Of a stretch of 7,431 nucleotides of DNA, positions 6,340 to 7,431 are shown piece by piece. A model generated the notes under the pieces. That model was not told the origin of the DNA. It saw only the letters and a list, made by a program, of their open reading frames with translations, and searched no databases. A program made the translations under genes and the position numbers. The stretch comes from CAYNLX01 sp964441535 (GTDB taxonomy: Bacteria; Bacillota_I; Bacilli_A; RF39; UBA660): NCBI GenBank assembly GCA_964441535.1, contig CAYTXQ010000037.1:1-7431 (forward strand), given 5' to 3'. Numbering within the stretch: the first letter of the stretch is position 1; every line of letters begins with the position of its first letter.

Positions 6340-6804
6340 ATGAAAAATAAAAGAAATAAAAAAGGGTTTACTTTAATAGAATTGTTAGCAGTAATAGTAA
6401 TTTTAGCAATATTGATATTATTAGCAATGCCAGCAGTTTTAGGACTTATGGAAAAGGCAAAGAAGAATGCATTTGTTACTGAATCTCAGTCAATAGTAAA
6501 GGTAGCAAATACAGCATATACTTCAGAAAGTGAAAGTGGTTCTGTATGTTATAGTTTAGAGTGGTTAAAACAAAATGGATATACTGACAAAGCTTTTGGT
6601 GATGAAGTTGCAAGTGGATATGTAAAATTAGCATCTGCTGGAGATGATATTACTACTACTTTATATTATAAAAATGACGATTATATGTTTAACGGAGTGG
6701 CTTCAGGTTCTTTATCAACTACTACACCACTCGCTGCAGGAACTTTAACTTTAATTGATAATGCTGCTGCATGTTCTGGAATTACTACAAGAGTAGTAAG
6801 TTAA
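6340..6804 (+). CDS. Type IV pilin-like protein 2 (N-methylation signal)
   Basis: The 154-aa product carries a prepilin leader MKNKRNKKG, with cleavage expected after Gly9, then FTLIELLAVIVILAILILLA with Glu14 as mature Glu+5. The hydrophobic helix spans about 10-32. The head domain has VCYSLEWLKQNGYTDKAFG at 69-87, clearly related to pilin 1, and a Ser/Thr/Ala-rich C-terminal part ending NAAACSGITTRVVS. Cys70 and Cys145 are its only cysteines and sit where pilin 1 has Cys78 and Cys168. ATG 6340 is chosen because AGGAGA lies 7 nt upstream; an in-frame TTG at 6292 overlaps the -10 box and could not be translated from this promoter. It forms its own transcription unit with promoter and terminator. 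It may be a major pilin, judging from promoter quality; this is inference. Confidence 0.88.
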   Translation: MKNKRNKKGFTLIELLAVIVILAILILLAMPAVLGLMEKAKKNAFVTESQSIVKVANTAYTSESESGSVCYSLEWLKQNGYTDKAFGDEVASGYVKLASAGDDITTTLYYKNDDYMFNGVASGSLSTTTPLAAGTLTLIDNAAACSGITTRVVS

Positions 6805-6806
6805 TT

Positions 6807-6832
6807 AATCGAGTTTAATACTCGGTTTTTTT
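6807..6832 (+). terminator. Intrinsic terminator after pilin 2
   Basis: An 8-bp stem pairs 6807-6814 (AATCGAGT) with 6820-6827 (ACTCGGTT), with one T-G pair, across the loop TTAAT. The core CGAGT/ACTCG is perfect. A T tract continues to 6832. It starts 2 bp after the pilin stop. Confidence 0.85.
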
Positions 6833-6833
6833 A

Positions 6834-6853
6834 TGTTATAATTATGTAGGTGA
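6834..6853 (+). promoter_or_regulatory. nfo extended -10 promoter and RBS
   Basis: TG-T-TATAAT at 6834-6842 is an extended -10 with a perfect hexamer, 1 bp beyond the terminator T tract. The -35 position (about 6814-6819) is in the terminator stem-loop and is poor. Predicted start near 6848-6849 places AGGTGA (6848-6853) at the 5' end of the mRNA, 5 nt before ATG 6859. The layout copies that upstream of parE. Confidence 0.65.
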
Positions 6854-6858
6854 TTAGT

Positions 6859-7431
6859 ATGTTAATAATAGGTAGTCATGTAAGTTTTGTTGAAGAACAG
6901 TTATTAGGATGTGTTAAACAAGCATTAAGTTATGGTGCTAACACTTTTATGTTTTATACTGGAGCACCAGAAAATACAATGAGAAGAATAATTTCTGAAG
7001 ATTTAACAAATATGGCAAAAGTATTAATGAAAAATAATAATATAAGTATTAATAATGTAGTGTGTCATGCTCCATATTTAATAAATTTAGCAGATAATTC
7101 AAATATAAGTAAATATGAATTTAGTATTAATTTTTTAAAAAGCGAAATGAATAGATGTAAATTACTAGGAGTTTCTAAATTAGTAGTTCATCCTGGCAAT
7201 TATTTAACTTTAAGTAAAGAAGATGCTATTAACAATGTAATTAATGCTTTAAATGAAGTAATAAAACAAGATGACTTCGTAACTATTTTATTAGAGACTA
7301 TGGCTGGAAAAGGTACAGAAGTATGCTCTACAATTGAAGAAGTAAAACTTACTATAGATGGAATTACAGATAAAAGTAGAATAGGAGTATGTTTAGATAC
7401 ATGTCATTTAAATGATGCTGGATATGATTTA
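6859..7431 (+). CDS. nfo: Endonuclease IV (AP endonuclease), 3' truncated by window edge
   Basis: Nfo cleaves the phosphodiester bond 5' of abasic sites in base-excision repair, using three Zn ions in a TIM barrel. The 191 residues present cover about two thirds of the usual 280-300; the frame is open to the edge. The start IIGSHVSF and YGANTFMFYTGAPENT are typical of Bacillus-type Nfo. Metal ligands can be placed by comparison with E. coli: His70 in CHAPYLINL (His69), His111 in VVHPG (His109), Glu146 in LLETMAGKG (Glu145), and Asp180 and His183 in CLDTCH (Asp179, His182). The remaining ligands should lie beyond the window. The start is supported by AGGTGA 5 nt upstream and by homology beginning at residue 2. 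It is a separate unit from pilin 2. Confidence 0.96.
   Translation, partial: MLIIGSHVSFVEEQLLGCVKQALSYGANTFMFYTGAPENTMRRIISEDLTNMAKVLMKNNNISINNVVCHAPYLINLADNSNISKYEFSINFLKSEMNRCKLLGVSKLVVHPGNYLTLSKEDAINNVINALNEVIKQDDFVTILLETMAGKGTEVCSTIEEVKLTIDGITDKSRIGVCLDTCHLNDAGYDL

Noticed and set aside
1..7431. Mycoplasma-type genetic code (TGA as Trp)
   Set aside because: Trp residues are TGG, no gene contains in-frame TGA, and all frames close with TAA or TAG. TGA is simply unused as a stop in these seven genes.
1..7431. CRISPR arrays, tRNA or rRNA genes, insertion sequences, riboswitches
   Set aside because: I looked through all intergenic gaps, which are short (the largest is 158 bp), and found no repeat-spacer pattern, cloverleaf, transposase or inverted terminal repeats.

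Overview
The window is a very A+T-rich, tightly packed stretch of a low-GC Firmicute chromosome. All genes lie on the + strand. The adjacent ylbD-like/ylbE-like pair and the Bacillus-type ParE, ParC and Nfo sequences point to the Bacilli, plausibly an uncultured host-associated lineage; the exact order cannot be read from the sequence. Tryptophan is TGG, no in-frame TGA occurs, and the seven completed genes stop with TAA or TAG, so nothing suggests a mycoplasma-type code.

Layout: (1) 1-450, the 3' part of a dinD-family gene, cut by the left edge and followed by an intrinsic terminator. (2) 547-4958, parE-parC, the two subunits of topoisomerase IV, 14 bp apart. They are transcribed from an extended -10 promoter that sits directly on the tail of the dinD terminator. 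(3) 5011-6804, two paralogous type IV pilin-like genes, each with its own good promoter, flanking a ylbD-like/ylbE-like pair. (4) 6859-7431, the 5' two thirds of nfo (endonuclease IV), cut by the right edge, again started from an extended -10 promoter pressed against the preceding terminator.

Functionally, three units concern DNA integrity: a DinD-family DNA-damage protein, the decatenase topoisomerase IV, and an AP endonuclease. They are separate transcription units and nothing shows that they act together. The pilin-like genes encode prepilins with an N-methylation signal and two cysteines each. The assembly ATPase, platform protein and prepilin peptidase must be encoded elsewhere.

I see no clearly new multi-gene system. 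The most interesting signals are small-scale. The pilin-1 terminator hairpin also carries the Shine-Dalgarno of the next gene. Terminator-promoter-RBS modules recur with a nearly fixed -10-to-start distance. The two pilin promoters share a spacer motif. ParC carries natural Ile-Pro at the quinolone-target positions.
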